The notes beneath the pieces are model-generated. The model made no database searches. It was not told the DNA's origin and worked only from the letters and a program-made list of their open reading frames with translations. A stretch of 64,000 nt of DNA from Egibacter rhizosphaerae (GTDB lineage: Bacteria; Actinomycetota; Nitriliruptoria; Euzebyales; Egibacteraceae), in the NCBI RefSeq assembly GCF_004322855.1, contig NZ_CP036402.1, forward strand, positions 3,720,001-3,784,000. Direction: 5' to 3'. Below, in pieces: positions 9,106 to 18,486 of this stretch. A program made the position numbers and the translations under genes. The stretch's first letter is position 1; every line of letters starts with the position of its first letter.

Positions 9106-10485
9106 ATGACCGGCGGCGGTGACCCGCAGACGGCCCGCTGGGAGCGGCTCCGGGAGGCGCTCGGGGAGGCGAACGCCCGCGAGCAGGCAGGATCCGCGAG
9201 GGTGGGAGCGACGCTCGCGCTCCTCGCGCCCCGGTCCCGGGACCGCATGGGTGTGATCTACACGAAGCGCCGGGAGGATCTGCGCACCCATCCCGGGCAG
9301 ATCAGCTTCCCCGGTGGGCGGGTGGAGCCGGGCGAGAGCGTGGGCAGCGCCGCCCTGCGCGAGGCACGGGAGGAGATCGGCCTCGATCCCGGCACGGTCA
9401 CCCCGCTCGGCGCGACGGACGCGTTCTACATCCCGCCGTCGAGGTTCTGGCTGCAGACGATCGTTGCCCGGTGGGACGCGCCGCACCCCCTTGCTCCCGA
9501 GCAGGAGGAGGTCGCGGAGATCCTCGAGGTGCCGGTGGCTCAGCTCCTGGATCCCGAGCGGTGGCGCGTGGTGCGGCTGTCGGCCTCCGGTCGCAGCTGG
9601 GCCTGGCAGCTCGACGGTGGACACGTGCTGTGGGGCGCGACCGCCCTCGTGACGGTCGGGCTGCTCGACGCGCTCGAGCCGGGATGGCGGGCCGGCGCCG
9701 ACCCGCGGTCGTTCGGGGCGGATCGCGAGGTGCTGCCCTGGCTGGCCGAAGCGTCGCGTGCCCCCGACCGCAAGCGCCTGACGGGGCTGCCGGAGGTCAC
9801 GTGGGACGAGCTGCCCGCGAGGCCGGTGTCCCGCGACGGCCCGGACACCCCCGTGGACGAGGTGGCCGAGGCGGTGGCCGATGTCGCGGTGCACCTCGCG
9901 AGCCGCGCCACCGGGGCGTCGGAGCCGCGGGCGCTCGTGCTGGCGGGCGGTGGCGCCAACGGGGCCGTGGCTCGCGCTGCCGTGGCTGCGCTGGAGCGTC
10001 GCGGGGGGAGTGCGATGGTGCTTGACGTGGGGCACGGCGAGTCCGGGCCCACGGGTCGGGCGCCAGCGGAGGCCGGGGGTGCCGGGGGTGCCGGGGTGGC
10101 CGCTGAGGGCGGGGGTGCCGGGGAGGCCGGGGAGGCCCCTCGGGAGGTCGAGCTGCCCGCCGCCGACGTGGTCGTAGATGGGCTGGTTGGCAGCGGTCTG
10201 CGCGGGCCGCTGCGGGAGCCGGCCCGTGCAGTGGTGCTCGCGTTGCGTCGGCAGTCTGCACCCGTCGTGGCCATCGACGTCCCGACGGGGCTGGACACCG
10301 CCCGTGGCCTCGTGGGGGAGGTGCTGGCCGCTGATGCGACCGTCGTGGCGGGCGCACCGGTCGGGGGGCTCTCGGAGGCCGGGGTCGGACCCTTCGCCGG
10401 TGAGCTGGTCGTGGCCCGCAAGGACCGTCCCCCGGCGCGGCTGGCCCTCTCCGCCGGCACGGCCTCGCCGGGCTGGCGGGAGTGA
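9106..10485 (+). CDS. NUDIX (CoA pyrophosphatase-like) fused to a degenerate YjeF_N domain
   Basis: 459 residues in one frame. Residues about 1-200 are a CoaR/NudL-type NUDIX domain that would split CoA or related pyrophosphates: the box begins FPGGRVEPGESVGSAALREA and continues REEIGLD, preceded by RREDLRTHPGQISFPGG. From about residue 240 the sequence matches the NAD(P)H-hydrate epimerase (YjeF_N) Rossmann fold: VLAGGGANGA, DVVVDGLVGSGLRGPLREPA, VVAIDVPTGLDTARG, ADATVVAGAP. The usual NNGGDG stretch after VLAG is not conserved, so epimerase activity is doubtful. A Gly/Ala/Glu-rich insert (about residues 320-345) interrupts the second domain. I know of no standard NUDIX-YjeF_N enzyme. Confidence 0.8.
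   Translation: MTGGGDPQTARWERLREALGEANAREQAGSARVGATLALLAPRSRDRMGVIYTKRREDLRTHPGQISFPGGRVEPGESVGSAALREAREEIGLDPGTVTPLGATDAFYIPPSRFWLQTIVARWDAPHPLAPEQEEVAEILEVPVAQLLDPERWRVVRLSASGRSWAWQLDGGHVLWGATALVTVGLLDALEPGWRAGADPRSFGADREVLPWLAEASRAPDRKRLTGLPEVTWDELPARPVSRDGPDTPVDEVAEAVADVAVHLASRATGASEPRALVLAGGGANGAVARAAVAALERRGGSAMVLDVGHGESGPTGRAPAEAGGAGGAGVAAEGGGAGEAGEAPREVELPAADVVVDGLVGSGLRGPLREPARAVVLALRRQSAPVVAIDVPTGLDTARGLVGEVLAADATVVAGAPVGGLSEAGVGPFAGELVVARKDRPPARLALSAGTASPGWRE
10066..10140 (+). repeat. GCCGGGGGT-type short tandem repeats inside the NUDIX-YjeF_N gene
   Basis: Imperfect repeats of a 9-base unit close to GCCGGGGGT or GCCGGGGAG, all in frame, encode the Gly/Ala/Glu-rich insert of the YjeF_N half. 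Such a tract can vary in copy number by slippage without shifting the frame. Confidence 0.7.
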
Positions 10486-10682
10486 TCGGCGCCGATCCGC
10501 CGGCGAGGACGGCGGATCCCGCGGCCCTCCGGCAGGCGGCCGGGCGCGCTGCAGGAGCCGGATCGGGTCGTTGTGCCGTGCGGGACCGGGGAGCGATCCT
10601 GCGTGAGCTACGCTGCGGCCCACGATGCCGGCGCCGCCGGAGGACGGCCCGCCCCCGGGTGGTGCGGGCGCGAAGGAGGGAC

Positions 10683-11825
10683 ATGTCGCTGGGTCGGGTC
10701 GTGCTCGTGCCGCTCACCAACCCCGCGAGCGTCGCGGGGCTGATGGGCATGGCGGACCAGCTCGTGGATCGCGAGGGCGGCACCGTCGTCCCGGTCACGG
10801 TCGTCCCGCCGGACGCGGGCGCGGAGATTCGCGGTGACGCGGAGGCGCTCATCGCCGCGGCGGACGCGGCCGGGGCCGAGCTGGGGGTGCCCTCCGAAGG
10901 GCTCGTGGGAGTGCACGAATCGGTGGCCGACGGGGTGCTCGACGCAGCCCGGGATTGTGCCGCGACGCTGGTCCTGATGGGCTGGCGTGGCCGCAGCACG
11001 CAACGCAACGTCTTCGGCGAGCTCATCGACACCGTGGTCGGGCGCTCCCGCACGCCCACCGCCGTCGTGCGGCTCGGTCAGCGCGAGCCACAGCGGGTCC
11101 TCCTGCCCGTCTCGAACGAGCACCTGGGCCCGACCGGCGCGGGCGGCCTCCTGCTCGCGGCCGATCTCGCCCAGCGGCTCGGGCCCGACGCGAGACGCAC
11201 GGTGCGCCTGCTGCGCACCGGCGACGAGGACGTCGGTTCACTGCCGCCCGAGATGCAGGCGCTGTCCGACCGGGTCCACCACGACCCGAGGCGGTATGCC
11301 ACCGCCATCGGCGCGGCGGCCGAGGCCGGGGACCTCGTGATCGTCCCGGTGGCCCCGACGGTCTCGGGCCTGCGAACCGCGACGACCCACGTTGCGTGGC
11401 AGGCGCCCGAGTCGACGCTGCTCGTGGCCATCGACGTCGGGCCGAAGGCGGAGGACGTCGACGAGGCGACCGCTCGGGCCGGCCAGCCGGCACCGGAGCC
11501 CTCGACCCATCCCGACGACGAGGAGCTCCACACGGTCTCGGTGGTGGCTCGGGCGGGGGAGGTCGCCACCACCACCCGCGAGCAGCTCGGTCCGGCGCTG
11601 CGGTCGCTCGGCACCGTCGGCGAGGTCGAGGCCTGGGAGGACGAGGAGGGACGTCGGTGCCTGCGCACTCGCGTGCGGGTGGCGGCGCGTGATTCCAACG
11701 AGGCGCTCGCCGCGGTCATGACCGCCCTGCACGAGGCCGAGGGCTTCAAGGGTGCGGAGCTGCGCTACGAGCTGGAGACGTCACCGGGCCCGGACGACAG
11801 CGAGTCCTCGGCCCGTTCCGACTGA
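10683..11825 (+). CDS. Universal stress protein-type cytoplasmic protein
   Basis: 380 residues from ATG 10683 (GGAGGGAC just upstream). There are no membrane spans. The first about 150 residues form a UspA-like alpha/beta domain: VVLVPLTNPASV, ARDCAATLVLMGWRGRS and RTPTAVVRLG. A second related half follows (RVLLPVSNEHLGPTGAGGLL to AGDLVIVPVAPTVSG). The C-terminal part after residue 270 (HTVSVVARAGEVATTTREQL) is unassigned. Soluble two-Usp-domain proteins of this kind resemble the cytoplasmic tails of cation or amino-acid transporters, so this may regulate such a carrier; none is adjacent. Function not established. Confidence 0.68.
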   Translation: MSLGRVVLVPLTNPASVAGLMGMADQLVDREGGTVVPVTVVPPDAGAEIRGDAEALIAAADAAGAELGVPSEGLVGVHESVADGVLDAARDCAATLVLMGWRGRSTQRNVFGELIDTVVGRSRTPTAVVRLGQREPQRVLLPVSNEHLGPTGAGGLLLAADLAQRLGPDARRTVRLLRTGDEDVGSLPPEMQALSDRVHHDPRRYATAIGAAAEAGDLVIVPVAPTVSGLRTATTHVAWQAPESTLLVAIDVGPKAEDVDEATARAGQPAPEPSTHPDDEELHTVSVVARAGEVATTTREQLGPALRSLGTVGEVEAWEDEEGRRCLRTRVRVAARDSNEALAAVMTALHEAEGFKGAELRYELETSPGPDDSESSARSD

Positions 11826-11891
11826 CGGGATCACGACCCAGAGACCAACTGATGCCCCACACCCTGCCGCTGGAACCGCCCGGACTCGTAA

Positions 11892-12086
11892 CCCATCCCT
11901 GGTGGGGCCGTCACGTTGTCCGATCGGCGCACCCGCCAGCGCTGGTCCGTCGACCTCGAGCCGTTCCTCCTCGGCCGGACGCCGGTCACCCGATCCGTCT
12001 ACGCACACGGCACCGGTGGCCGGCCCAGCACCGTCGCCGAGGACCACCTGTGTTCCAGTACCGCAACCAGGGGTCAGTGGGCCTGA
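11892..12086 (+). pseudogene. Fragment of a formylglycine-generating-enzyme-like (SUMF1/FGE) gene
   Basis: A frame open from 11892 to the TGA at 12084-12086 has no start codon but reads IPGGAVTLSDRRTRQRW and then VDLEPFLLGRTPVTRSVYA. This is the standard opening of FGE-sulfatase/EgtB/PvdO-type domains (IPGG, then PF.LGR.PVT). Nothing after about 12012 resembles the rest of the roughly 250-residue domain, so only the N-terminal part remains. It directly precedes another gene fragment (vapC) in a different frame, indicating a deletion or recombination scar. Assignment rests on motif recall only. Confidence 0.5.
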
Positions 12087-12093
12087 AGGGACA

Positions 12094-12372
12094 GCTCTCG
12101 TAGGGGTGGCGCTGGCAACCTCCGACCACCACGCTGCGCGCCAAGCGTTCGTGGACGACCTCCTCGACGTACTGCCCGTGCTGCCCTACGACCTGCGCGT
12201 CGCGGAGGTCCACTCGAACTTGCTCGCGGCCACCCGTCGGGCGGGGCGCCCCCGCGGAGCGCACGACCTCATCATCGCCGCAACGGCGGCAGCGTCCTCG
12301 CGGACGATCGTCACCGCCGACCCCAGCGGATTCGAAGGCCTCCCGGACATTCCGGTCACTGCCCATCGCTGA
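12094..12372 (+). pseudogene. vapC (PIN-domain toxin), 3' part only
   Basis: The frame from 12094 reads ALVGVALATSDHHAARQAFV, then DLLDVLPVLPYDLRVAEVHS, GRPRGAHDLIIAATAAA and TIVTADPSGFEGLPDIPV. This is the C-terminal two thirds of a VapC-type PIN ribonuclease, including the acidic residues of HDLIIAAT and TAD. The N-terminal strand with the first catalytic Asp (DTS motif) is missing, and upstream sequence in this frame is unrelated. No antitoxin gene is next to it. Probably non-functional. Confidence 0.72.
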
Positions 12373-12468
12373 CCCGAGCGCTCTACGCCGCCCCCGCGGG
12401 ACTCGATATGCGCTCAACGGCGGCCCCGCAATCGGCTCCTTCGGACGGTTTGGGCTCTGCGACAGGCC

Positions 12469-13281
12469 TCATCGACGTGCGAGTCGCCTCCGGGCAGCCA
12501 CGCCAGCGCGTGAGAGCGTTCCCTGCGGCCATTGCCGGGTGACGTAGTCGACGGTGTCGTCCACAGCGAGCTCTCGTGTGGAGTTGCCCGTCCGGACGTA
12601 GAACTGCGGGCGCCGTTCGCCCGTGTGCGGCCGCAGGTAGGCGGGAGCGTCCGCAGGCGTGACGTCGATCCGGCAGACCGATTGACCGCCGATGTCGTCG
12701 AAGGTCAGCGCCACGTGGCGCAACACACGCCGGCCGAGACAGCGTTCGAGCAGATCATGCAGCCACAGCTCGTAGCGGTCGAGATCCCTACCTTTCACAT
12801 GCTCCAGGTCGGCGTCGAGCCCGATTGGTTGGCCTTCATCATCGACACCGATGATCAGAGCGCCCCCCTCGGTGTTGGCGAATCCGGACACGGCGCGTGC
12901 GATTGCCAACTCGACACGCGCGTCCTTGTCGCCGGTCATGAGGTTGTGCCGGGCGCTGCTCTTGAACTCCAGGCGCGCGCCTTCGTCTCGGGAGAGCAGC
13001 TGCTCGGTGGGAACGTTGCCGGTGCGCGCGGTTCTCCTTCGGTTCACCCATTCGAGCAGTGATACGACCACCGCTGCTCCAAGCACCGACCCGGGAATCG
13101 ACGGGCCCGGCCAGTCGAACCCCCGGTCGGTGACACCTGCGAGCGCAGTGCCCACCGTGCCGGCACCGATGAGCCCAGCGAGGATGGTCGCGCTGCCGGA
13201 GAGGTCCTGACGGCCGGGGAGGATGAAGCGGGCCAGCGCGCCGATCACCGCACCGAACAGCAGGACGACGAAGACGATCAT
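12469..13281 (-). CDS. Membrane-anchored AlbA_2 (Schlafen-type) protein
   Basis: 270 residues from ATG at 13281. The first 80 residues hold three hydrophobic spans (IVFVVLLFGAVIGALARFIL, ILAGLIGAGTVGTALAGV and SVLGAAVVVSLLEWV) arranged like the small GlsB/YmgE membrane proteins. An AlbA_2/Schlafen-type nucleic-acid-binding domain follows: ARLEFKSSARHNL, GFANTEGGALIIGVDDEGQP, YELWLHDLLERCLGRRVL, FYVRTGNSTREL. AlbA_2 domains bind DNA or RNA and occur in transcriptional regulators and in Schlafen RNases; no catalytic set can be confirmed here. It lies alone in an accessory patch between gene fragments and a tRNA gene. Role unknown, possibly defence or membrane-linked nucleic-acid sensing. Confidence 0.8.
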   Translation of the reverse strand: MIVFVVLLFGAVIGALARFILPGRQDLSGSATILAGLIGAGTVGTALAGVTDRGFDWPGPSIPGSVLGAAVVVSLLEWVNRRRTARTGNVPTEQLLSRDEGARLEFKSSARHNLMTGDKDARVELAIARAVSGFANTEGGALIIGVDDEGQPIGLDADLEHVKGRDLDRYELWLHDLLERCLGRRVLRHVALTFDDIGGQSVCRIDVTPADAPAYLRPHTGERRPQFYVRTGNSTRELAVDDTVDYVTRQWPQGTLSRAGVAARRRLARR

Positions 13282-13902
13282 GCCGCTAACCGTACCTGCC
13301 GCCGCGTGGCGCCCTGGCAGGCGGCTCCACGGCGAGCTGCGCGACGGCGTCTCCGCCGAGGCGCCTGCGGCTGTTCGTCGAACTGCTGGCACGACCGCTC
13401 CCGAGCGTCCCAACCGGCTACGCCGCCGCGGTCGCCCCGCGCCTGCTCCACCTCCTCCTCGAAGGGCCCCGCCCTCCGACGGCACGACTACCGGGACGCC
13501 CCCGGGGGCAGGCGTCCTCAAAGTGCGTCTCTAGCGCGCCACCCTGTGCGGCCCTTGGCGCGCAGAACCAGGTCGGGCTACAGACCACCGGATCCGCGCC
13601 GCCGCAAGGGGAAGTCCATTCGGTGACGATTGTGCGCGTCCGGCGTCGGCCCGGCGAGCGATCGAAGTCACGATTGTGTCGGAGGCTGTTCCAACGGGAC
13701 CCACCCCCTCCGAGCCTCACCGCGAGGGTACGGGCTCGGGCGACGACGCGTGGAACGGTCCGAACTTCCAAGGCCGTGCTCCGAGCACTGTTGCCTCGAC
13801 CGTGGAGTCACACCAAGAGCGGAGAGCGGCCCCAAACCACGGCAGAGTCCGCCACCATAGGGACCCGACGGTTTAAGAACGGGACATTACCTACCGGAGC
13901 AG
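13282..13902. other. 621-bp region without a recognisable gene
   Basis: Between the AlbA_2 gene and the tRNA. Several short open frames exist on both strands but none has a good ribosome binding site, family motif or typical codon pattern. The right half (about 13600-13900) is visibly richer in A and T than the surroundings, which suggests recently acquired or decaying DNA at the 3' side of the tRNA. I see no direct repeat of the tRNA 3' end that would mark an attachment site. Confidence 0.6.
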
Positions 13903-13976
13903 TGGGGGCGGTGGGACTCGAACCCACACGTCGACCGTTTTAAGCGGCCAGCCTCTGCCGTTTGGGCCACGCCCCC
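13903..13976 (-). tRNA. tRNA with UAA anticodon and short variable arm (Leu-type anticodon, non-Leu shape)
   Basis: On the minus strand a full cloverleaf folds: acceptor GGGGGCG/CGCCCCC with discriminator A, D arm GCC...GGC, anticodon stem GGCCG/CGGTC, loop CTTAAAA with anticodon TAA at 13940-13942, variable region of only 5 nt (GACGT), T arm GTGGG-TTCGAGT-CCCAC. Total 74 nt; CCA is not encoded. UAA reads Leu UUA/UUG codons, but bacterial tRNA-Leu is class II with a long variable arm, so identity is uncertain. UUA codons should be very rare in this GC-rich genome. Divergent from the NYN-LOTUS gene. Confidence 0.85.
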
Positions 13977-13986
13977 GCTCGCCGGA

Positions 13987-14014
13987 AGGGTATCGGTCGC
14001 GGTCTCCCTGTCGC
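13987..14014 (-). promoter_or_regulatory. Putative promoter of the tRNA gene
   Basis: Reading the minus strand, GCGACA (14009-14014) as -35 and TACCCT (13987-13992) as -10 are separated by 16 bp. The -10 box ends 10 nt before the first base of the tRNA, a sensible distance for its transcription start. Confidence 0.45.
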
Positions 14015-14061
14015 GGAGGCCCGCGTCGGGCACGGACGCGGATCAGCTACGCTGGACGACC

Positions 14062-15869
<1,808 letters not shown>

Positions 15870-15973
15870 TCTGCCGCCGGACCCCGGCCGGAGCGACGCT
15901 GATCTCCCAACCCGCCGAACCCGAGCGCGACATCGCCGACGCCGTCCCCGCTCTCCCCGCTGCCGGCGAACCG

Positions 15974-17797
15974 GTGGGCCCGCTCGACGTGCGCGCGGTC
16001 GACGCCCCCGTCGGTCGGGCCTGGACGGAGGCGTGGAGCAACCGCGTCGACGCGCACGTGGCCCGGAGCCTCGCGTCGGTCGATGCGGGCGGTGTCGCGG
16101 TCGTCGCGCTGGGCAGCTATGCCCGTCGGCAGTTGTGTCCCGCATCGGACGTCGACCTGCTCCTGCTGCACGACGGGTGGAAGGACTCCCGGCTCGAGGA
16201 GCTCGTTCGCGCGGTCTGCTACCCGCTGTGGGACGCCCGGCTCGAGGTGGGTTACGCGGTGCGGACGCCGCGCGAAGCGGTCCGTGCCGCGACCGAGCGG
16301 CTGGAGACCGCGACCGCGCTGGTCGACCGGCGCCTGGTCGCCGGGGAGGTGGGGCTGCTCGACGAGCTGTCCGGTCGTGCGCAGCGGTGGATGCGCCGCC
16401 GCGGCGGTCGCCTCGTCACCGAGCTCGAGGCCGTGGAGGCTCGTCGTCGCGCGGACGGCGTCGCCGGTGAGCTCGAGCCCGACCTGAAGCGGGGGGTGGG
16501 CGGGCTGCGCGATGTGCACGCCCTTCGGTGGGCCGCGGCCGGACTCCTCGGCGAGCCATCCATCGACGCCCTCATCGGAGCGGCTTACCTGAGCGCCGCG
16601 GACGAGCGCGCACTGACCTCCGCGGCGGGGGAGTTGCTGGCCCTTCGAGTGGCGCTGCACCTCGGCCACGGCCCCTCCGTGCGGCCCGGCACGGAGGCCG
16701 ATCGTCTCCGCCTGGAGCGACAGGACGACGTCGCCGAGGTCGCCGGCATGGGAGGTGATGGTGGGGCGTTGCTGCGCCGGGCGGGGTTGGCCGCCCGGTC
16801 GATCGCGCACCTCCACGCGCGCGCCTGGCCGCGCCTGGTTGCCGACGCCGGCCGCGGGCGCACGCGCCTGGCGCCGCCCGCCGAGCCGCTCGAGGACGGG
16901 CTCGTGCTGCGCGACGGGATCGTCGAGGCCGAGCCCGGGCGGCGTCTCGCGGATGATCCGGCGCTCGGCCTGCGCGCCGTCGCGGCGGCTGCAGCGCGCG
17001 AGACGAACCTCGGCCGCGCGACCGCGAGCGCGTGGCGGCGCGAGCTCGCCGGGATCGGCACGCTGCCGTGGAACGCCGCCGCGCGGGCGGCACTGCTCGC
17101 GGTCCTCCGCCGGGGTGAGGCGGGGGAGCCGGCGTTGGCCGACGCGGACGAGATGGGCCTGCTCGGCGCGCATCTGCCCGATTGGCAGCGGATCCGCGGT
17201 GCACCGCAGCGCAACCCGTACCACCGCTACGACGTCGACACCCACCTGCGGCGGACCGTGGCGGAGCTCGTCCGTCTGGTGGACGGCGCCGAGGACTGGC
17301 GGCACACGTCGGTGTGGGAACGCCTCGACGACCCGGACGTGCTGCTGTTGGGTGCGTTCCTGCACGACGTCGGCAAGGTCTCCTCCGGCGACCACAGCGT
17401 CGTCGGCGCTCAGATCGCGCGTGAGTGGCTGCTGCGCATGGGCTTCGACCGGCGCCGCGCGGACCGGGTCGCCAAGCTCGTGCGGCTGCACCTGCTGCTG
17501 CCCGAGACCGCGACCGCGCGGGACCTCGACGATCAGGACGAGATCGACCGCGTGGCCGATCGCGTGGGCGACGCGCCGACCCTCGATGCGCTCTACCTGC
17601 TCGCCCTCGCCGACGCCCGCGCGACCGGTCCCGCGGCGACGTCGTCGTGGAAGGACGGGCTGCTCGCCGACCTGCACGCGCGTGTGCGTACGGTGCTGAC
17701 CGGCGACCCCGAGGCGACCCGCCAGCTCGTCGGCCCCGAGGCCCGGCTCGAGGACGTGCGCACGCATCTCGGCGATGACGCCGGGCCAGCTCGATGA
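15974..17797 (+). CDS. glnD: GlnD PII nucleotidyltransferase/HD part (first half of split GlnD)
   Basis: 607 residues from GTG 15974; an in-frame CTG at 15899 would add 25 residues. The nucleotidyltransferase active site reads ALGSYARRQLCPASDVDLLLL, followed by the GlnD-specific LEPDLKRGVGGLRDVHALRW. The HD domain begins RNPYHRYDVDTHLRRTV and contains GAFLHDVGKVSSGDHS. So the modifying and de-modifying domains are intact. The frame ends at 17797 just before the ACT domains, which are in the next, overlapping frame. In actinobacteria GlnD acts on Tyr51 of PII, mostly by adenylylation. Cotranscribed with PII. Confidence 0.9.
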   Translation: MGPLDVRAVDAPVGRAWTEAWSNRVDAHVARSLASVDAGGVAVVALGSYARRQLCPASDVDLLLLHDGWKDSRLEELVRAVCYPLWDARLEVGYAVRTPREAVRAATERLETATALVDRRLVAGEVGLLDELSGRAQRWMRRRGGRLVTELEAVEARRRADGVAGELEPDLKRGVGGLRDVHALRWAAAGLLGEPSIDALIGAAYLSAADERALTSAAGELLALRVALHLGHGPSVRPGTEADRLRLERQDDVAEVAGMGGDGGALLRRAGLAARSIAHLHARAWPRLVADAGRGRTRLAPPAEPLEDGLVLRDGIVEAEPGRRLADDPALGLRAVAAAAARETNLGRATASAWRRELAGIGTLPWNAAARAALLAVLRRGEAGEPALADADEMGLLGAHLPDWQRIRGAPQRNPYHRYDVDTHLRRTVAELVRLVDGAEDWRHTSVWERLDDPDVLLLGAFLHDVGKVSSGDHSVVGAQIAREWLLRMGFDRRRADRVAKLVRLHLLLPETATARDLDDQDEIDRVADRVGDAPTLDALYLLALADARATGPAATSSWKDGLLADLHARVRTVLTGDPEATRQLVGPEARLEDVRTHLGDDAGPAR

Positions 17798-18461
17798 CCT
17801 GGTCCGGGGCCTTCCGCGCCGCTACCTGCTCGTGGCCCCGTCCGAGCAGGTCGCCACACACGCGCGGTTGCTCGCCGCCGGGCCGCCGGCCGTGGACCTG
17901 CGTGCCGGCCCGGTCGACGGCACCACGGCGGTGTCCGTGGTCGCGGAGGACCGGCGTGGCCTCATGGCCGACGTTGCCGGGACCCTGCTCGCGCACGGCT
18001 TCGTCGTGCTCGAGGCGCGTGCGTTCACCCGCGGCGACGGCGTCGCGCTCGACTGGTTCGTTGGCGACGGGTCGTCGGTCGACGAGGCCGCCCTCGATGA
18101 GCTGCCGGCAACCCTCCGCCACGCCGTCGCCGGTGAGATCGACGTCGCCACGCTCCTCGACCGAGCGGATGGGGAGGTCACCGGCCTGGCACGCCCCGCG
18201 CGGACCCCGGTCGAGGTCACGTTCGATCGGGGGCCGACACTCACCCGCGTCGAGGTGCGTGGTGCGGATGCCCCCGGCCTGCTGTTCCGGCTCGGCCGAG
18301 TGCTGGCCGAGGAGCGCCTCGACGTCGTCGGAGCGCGGGTCGCCACCATGGGTCCCGAGGTTCGCGACGTGTTCTTCGTCCGCCCCTCCGGTGGCCCTAT
18401 CGACACCGGACGGGTCGCCTCCCGATTGCGTGAGGCGGCGGGGGACCCGCGCGAGGCGTGA
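17775..18461 (+). CDS. GlnD C-terminal ACT-domain part as a separate frame
   Basis: 228 residues, ATG at 17775, 23 nt inside the end of the preceding frame. It starts with LPRRYLLVAPSEQVATHARL, the segment that normally links HD and ACT domains in GlnD, and then has two ACT domains: AVSVVAEDRRGLMADVAGTL and TRVEVRGADAPGLLFRLGRV. Together with the upstream frame the total is about 835 residues, the size of one full GlnD. ACT domains sense glutamine and switch the HD activity. Either a natural, translationally coupled split gene or a frameshift (real or sequencing). Confidence 0.85.
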   Translation: MTPGQLDDLVRGLPRRYLLVAPSEQVATHARLLAAGPPAVDLRAGPVDGTTAVSVVAEDRRGLMADVAGTLLAHGFVVLEARAFTRGDGVALDWFVGDGSSVDEAALDELPATLRHAVAGEIDVATLLDRADGEVTGLARPARTPVEVTFDRGPTLTRVEVRGADAPGLLFRLGRVLAEERLDVVGARVATMGPEVRDVFFVRPSGGPIDTGRVASRLREAAGDPREA

Positions 18462-18486
18462 ACACGACCGTGCCCGAGGAGGATGC

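Noticed and set aside
13321-13530. A plus-strand stretch reading RLFVELLARPLPSVPTGYAA, looking partly coding
   Set aside because: No start, no recognisable family and the frame is short; could be a gene relic but cannot be supported.
13623-13943. Short plus-strand frames between 13.6 and 13.9 kb, one ending in VGLEPTRRPF-like residues
   Set aside because: The end is the reverse complement of the tRNA T arm, a common artefact; no ribosome binding site or homology.
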